Of a DNA stretch of 14,244 nucleotides, positions 12,969-14,244 are shown one piece after another. The stretch is from Chitinophagaceae bacterium UBA2789 (GTDB lineage: Bacteria; Bacteroidota; Bacteroidia; Chitinophagales; Chitinophagaceae), in NCBI GenBank assembly GCA_002352145.1, contig DEHX01000165.1, forward strand, positions 17,528 to 31,771, in the 5' to 3' direction. Below the pieces are notes generated by a model. It did not search any database and was not told the origin of the DNA. It was given only the letters and a program-made list of their open reading frames with translations. The position numbers and the translations under genes are program-made. The number at the start of each line of letters is the position of its first letter. Within the stretch, counting starts at the first letter, position 1.

Positions 12969-13796
12969 ATGTTCTTTTTACAGGCCACTAACAGTTCCGG
13001 AGTTTCCACAGTGCTCTTCCTGGGTACCGTAGGCATGGTAGTGCTGGTGGTAGCCCTTATCATCTTCCTCATCATGCACCAGCGCCGGGTGCTGCGTTTT
13101 CATAAAAAAATACAGCAAATGGAAGCCGAGCAGCAAAAAATACTGCTGAATGCCTCCATCAAACTGCAGGAAGAAGAAAGACAACGCCTGGCCGCCGACC
13201 TGCATGATGATGCCGGCCCGCTGCTGGCCACCGCCCGTCTGTACCTGAATGAAAACCTGGTAAACCAGGATAAGGCCACCCAGCTGCAATCCATCTTCCA
13301 GGCCCGCCAGATCATTGATGATACCATCCAGCTGGTGCGTAACATAAGCCACAGCCTGATGCCGCCTACCCTGAAGAATTTCGGGCTGGAGTCGGCGGTG
13401 AATGACCTGTTCCAGAAAATCAGTGGCTCAGGCACTATCAATGCCAGCAGCCGTTTTCATGAGTATAAAGAAAGACTGAAAGAAGAAAAGGAACTGATCG
13501 TTTTCCGGGTTGTGCAGGAACTGATCAATAATATTCTCAAGCACAGTAATTCAAGTTTCATCCACCTCACCCAGAACGTACATGCCGATAAATTTTACCT
13601 GCGTATCCACCACGACGGCAGGGGTATTGTACAATCTGATTTTGATAAACTGAACAAGAGCAATGTAGGCCTTGGGCTCAAGAACATCAGCAGCCGCCTG
13701 CGGGTAGTGCAGGGAAGTATCAATTTTGAAAAAGATATTTCCCAGACCTATTACAAAGTCACCATAGAATTGCCGAAAGACGAACCGTATGAGTAG
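12969..13796 (+). CDS. Sensor histidine kinase, NarX/DesK-type (HisKA_3), no sensor domain
   Basis: A 275-residue membrane-bound kinase that should phosphorylate the response regulator encoded next. A single membrane helix lies at about 14-36, with only about a dozen residues before it and a charged coiled-coil-like linker (about 40-70) after. The phosphoacceptor is H79 in RLAADLHDDAGPLLA. The ATPase domain (about 175-270) has the N-box ELINNILKHSNSS at 184-196, the G1 box DGRGI at 216-220 and the G2 box GLGLKNISSRL at 234-244. With no extracellular or PAS/GAF domain it needs another protein for input, and the 7TM protein encoded 23 bases upstream is the natural candidate. The ATG at 12969 lies in a tight gap, so translation may be coupled. 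Confidence 0.92.
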   Translation: MFFLQATNSSGVSTVLFLGTVGMVVLVVALIIFLIMHQRRVLRFHKKIQQMEAEQQKILLNASIKLQEEERQRLAADLHDDAGPLLATARLYLNENLVNQDKATQLQSIFQARQIIDDTIQLVRNISHSLMPPTLKNFGLESAVNDLFQKISGSGTINASSRFHEYKERLKEEKELIVFRVVQELINNILKHSNSSFIHLTQNVHADKFYLRIHHDGRGIVQSDFDKLNKSNVGLGLKNISSRLRVVQGSINFEKDISQTYYKVTIELPKDEPYE

Positions 13797-13802
13797 TTAA
13801 TA

Positions 13803-13888
13803 GGTTGAATGGTTAACGGGTTAAAAAGGACTACCTGCTACCGTTAATAACCTGTGTCACCTTATTAACTTGTAAACTTGTTAACTTT
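13803..13888. repeat. Period-8 repeats forming an imperfect inverted pair
   Basis: Between the kinase stop and the next start, GGTT recurs at 13803, 13811 and 13819, and AACTT at 13867, 13875 and 13883, each at 8-base period. The two halves are roughly reverse complements (GGTTAACGG against CCGTTAATAACC and the AACTT units). They could form a long imperfect hairpin in the kinase-regulator message. Confidence 0.5.
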
Positions 13889-13906
13889 ACCGCATTATTG
13901 ATAACT

Positions 13907-14244
13907 ATGAGTGTCATTAAGGTAGCTATTGCAGACGATCACAAAATCTTCAGGAAAGGAGTAATTCTTTCACTTCGTCCTTTTTCCAATATCAAGTTTG
14001 TACTGGAAGCAGAAAATGGTGATGAGCTGTTAAACGGACTACCTGCTGCCGAGCCCGATGTGGTGCTGATGGACCTGCGTATGCCCGGTAAGGATGGCAT
14101 AGAAGCTACCAAAGCTATCAGCAAACAATTTCCGCAGATAAAAGTGCTGGTGCTGAGTATGTACGAAGATGAACGGTTTGTGTACCACCTGATGGAAAAC
14201 GGCGCCAATGGTTACCTGCTGAAAAATGCAGAACCGAATGAGAT
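13907..14244 (+). CDS. NarL/FixJ-type response regulator (RR-C), 3'-partial
   Basis: The frame runs off the right edge after 112 complete codons, covering almost the whole receiver domain. It starts MSVIKVAIADDHKIFRKG, with acidic residues D10/D11, phosphoacceptor D56 in VLMDLRMPGKDG, switch residue S84 and K106 in GYLLKN. A LuxR-type DNA-binding domain is expected beyond the edge but is not seen. It follows the kinase by 110 bases on the same strand and is its likely partner. It differs from RR-A and RR-B in the pre-lysine segment (HLMENGANGYLLK rather than KMMEMGAN), so it is not part of that paralogous pair. Confidence 0.92.
   Translation, partial: MSVIKVAIADDHKIFRKGVILSLRPFSNIKFVLEAENGDELLNGLPAAEPDVVLMDLRMPGKDGIEATKAISKQFPQIKVLVLSMYEDERFVYHLMENGANGYLLKNAEPNE

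Overview
The window looks like chromosomal DNA from a member of the Bacteroidota, most likely family Chitinophagaceae. Three things point there: a type IX secretion (T9SS) sorting domain at the end of the first protein, TAnnTTTG-type -7 promoter elements, and the futalosine menaquinone genes mqnB and mqnD. No mobile element, tRNA, rRNA or CRISPR array is visible.

Left part (1-8510), mostly housekeeping. The window opens inside a secreted Rhs-type protein that ends in a T9SS sorting domain. A strong bidirectional terminator separates it from minus-strand fabD (fatty acid synthesis). Next come folE and a 6-pyruvoyltetrahydropterin-synthase-like gene, a minus-strand pterin operon read from the PTPS gene into folE. 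On the plus strand mqnB and mqnD form a tight operon. Convergent to it is a minus-strand pair: a PabC-like class IV aminotransferase fold enzyme followed by a DNA photolyase, phr.

Middle part (8533-12250), regulatory. Two paralogous orphan NarL/FixJ-type response regulators (RR-A 8533-9207, RR-B 10648-11304) lie on the minus strand, separated by a SAM methyltransferase. Each is followed upstream, in the divergent direction, by a long non-coding region. Both regions carry a plus-strand Bacteroidota promoter with the same TTG-N20-TACTTTTG layout. The promoter leads into an RNA-like element with the same ordered blocks: AGTTGATTGACA at the 5' end, two GTCCnGAA repeats, then TATTTCC, with a 3' arm that pairs back to the 5' end. 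I read this as a duplicated 'orphan response regulator plus divergent small RNA' module. I do not recognise the RNA, and it is the best candidate here for an undescribed system.

Right part (12250-14244), a signalling operon. An AT-rich seven-helix membrane protein is followed at 23 bases by a GC-richer histidine kinase that has one membrane helix and no sensor domain. A third NarL-type response regulator follows and runs off the window edge. The likely reading is a split sensor (separate 7TM protein), kinase and regulator. Promoter, terminator and RNA calls come from reading the sequence by eye; nothing was folded or searched computationally.
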